Source of the DNA: Sedimenticola sp. | Lineage (GTDB): Bacteria; Pseudomonadota; Gammaproteobacteria; Chromatiales; Chromatiaceae | Assembly (NCBI GenBank): GCA_030619405.1 | Contig: JAUXBK010000176.1 | Location: forward strand, 1 to 5,738 | DNA length: 5,738 bases | Direction of reading: 5' to 3' | In this document: positions 5,573-5,738 of the stretch, piece by piece | Layout of the letters: each line of letters opens with the position of its first letter | Position numbering within the stretch: the stretch's first letter is position 1 | The notes under the pieces: generated by a model | Told to the model about the DNA's origin: nothing | What the model saw: only the letters and a program-made list of their open reading frames with translations | Databases searched by the model: none | Translations under genes and position numbers: made by a program

Positions 5573-5738
5573 TTGGCAAACCAGCAACTCAGCTATGTAA
5601 TCGGCGATCGCCTCTACCTCAACATCACCGACCGCTGCACCCTGGCCTGTACCTTCTGCCCCAAGACCCAGGGCGTCCCAAAGGTCCACGACTTCGATCT
5701 CACCCTGGACCACCGGCCGGAGGTCGAGGAGATCATCG
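5573..5738 (+). CDS. Radical SAM protein, TatD-associated type (5' part only)
   Basis: The first 55 codons of a radical SAM enzyme, cut off by the window end. The sequence YVIGDRLYLNITDRC leads into the iron-sulfur motif CxxxCxxC with Cys22, Cys26 and Cys29 (CTLACTFC). These cysteines bind the [4Fe-4S] cluster that cleaves S-adenosylmethionine. The IGDxLYLNITxRC lead-in is characteristic, from memory, of the radical SAM proteins that neighbour or are fused to TatD-family nucleases; their substrate is unknown. The frame is open only from 5540. The sole usual start codon before the conserved block is TTG at 5573, preceded by a weak AGG at 5564-5566, six bases upstream. A TatD gene just beyond the window would support the subfamily. 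Radical SAM membership is firm; the subfamily is probable. Confidence 0.85.
   Translation, partial: MANQQLSYVIGDRLYLNITDRCTLACTFCPKTQGVPKVHDFDLTLDHRPEVEEII

Noticed and set aside
5355..5600. 81-codon plus-strand frame
   Set aside because: It runs across the REP-like palindrome and into the radical SAM start in another frame; the translation is mostly that of the repeat.

Overview
The window looks like chromosomal DNA of a GC-rich gammaproteobacterium. The main evidence is an oligopeptidase A of exactly the E. coli length (680 aa) that is closely similar to the enterobacterial protein along its whole length. The HDOD regulator and the TatD-associated type of radical SAM protein would also fit a sulfur-oxidising or purple-sulfur type lineage, but that finer placement is inference only.

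Layout: 1-253 is a gene-free, partly AT-rich stretch with an inverted GGATTTACAGG/AGGATTAACAG repeat. 254-2296 (minus) is prlC/opdA. 2297-2557 is a spacer mostly filled by a 162-bp MITE-like element whose ends resemble those of IS1380-family elements. 2558-3238 (minus) is a small alpha/beta hydrolase. 3239-3406 is a divergent spacer with a four-copy heptanucleotide repeat. 3407-5167 (plus) is an HDOD-domain protein with an Ala/Pro/Thr-rich linker and a GAF-like C-terminal region. 5168-5572 is a decayed spacer holding an internally deleted GxxExxY gene remnant and a REP/BIME-like imperfect palindrome. 5573-5738 (plus) is the start of a radical SAM gene that runs off the window.

The genes do not form one pathway. 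prlC and the hydrolase are co-directional but separated by the mobile element. The hydrolase and the HDOD gene are divergent. The radical SAM gene probably has its own promoter. I see no new defence system or biosynthetic cluster. The main interest lies in the spacers, each of which holds a different repeat or relic: a MITE with a near-perfect 5-bp target duplication in the prlC leader, a fused-ends GxxExxY pseudogene, a palindrome embedded in frame in the HDOD linker, and three unusually long poly-G tracts in coding DNA.
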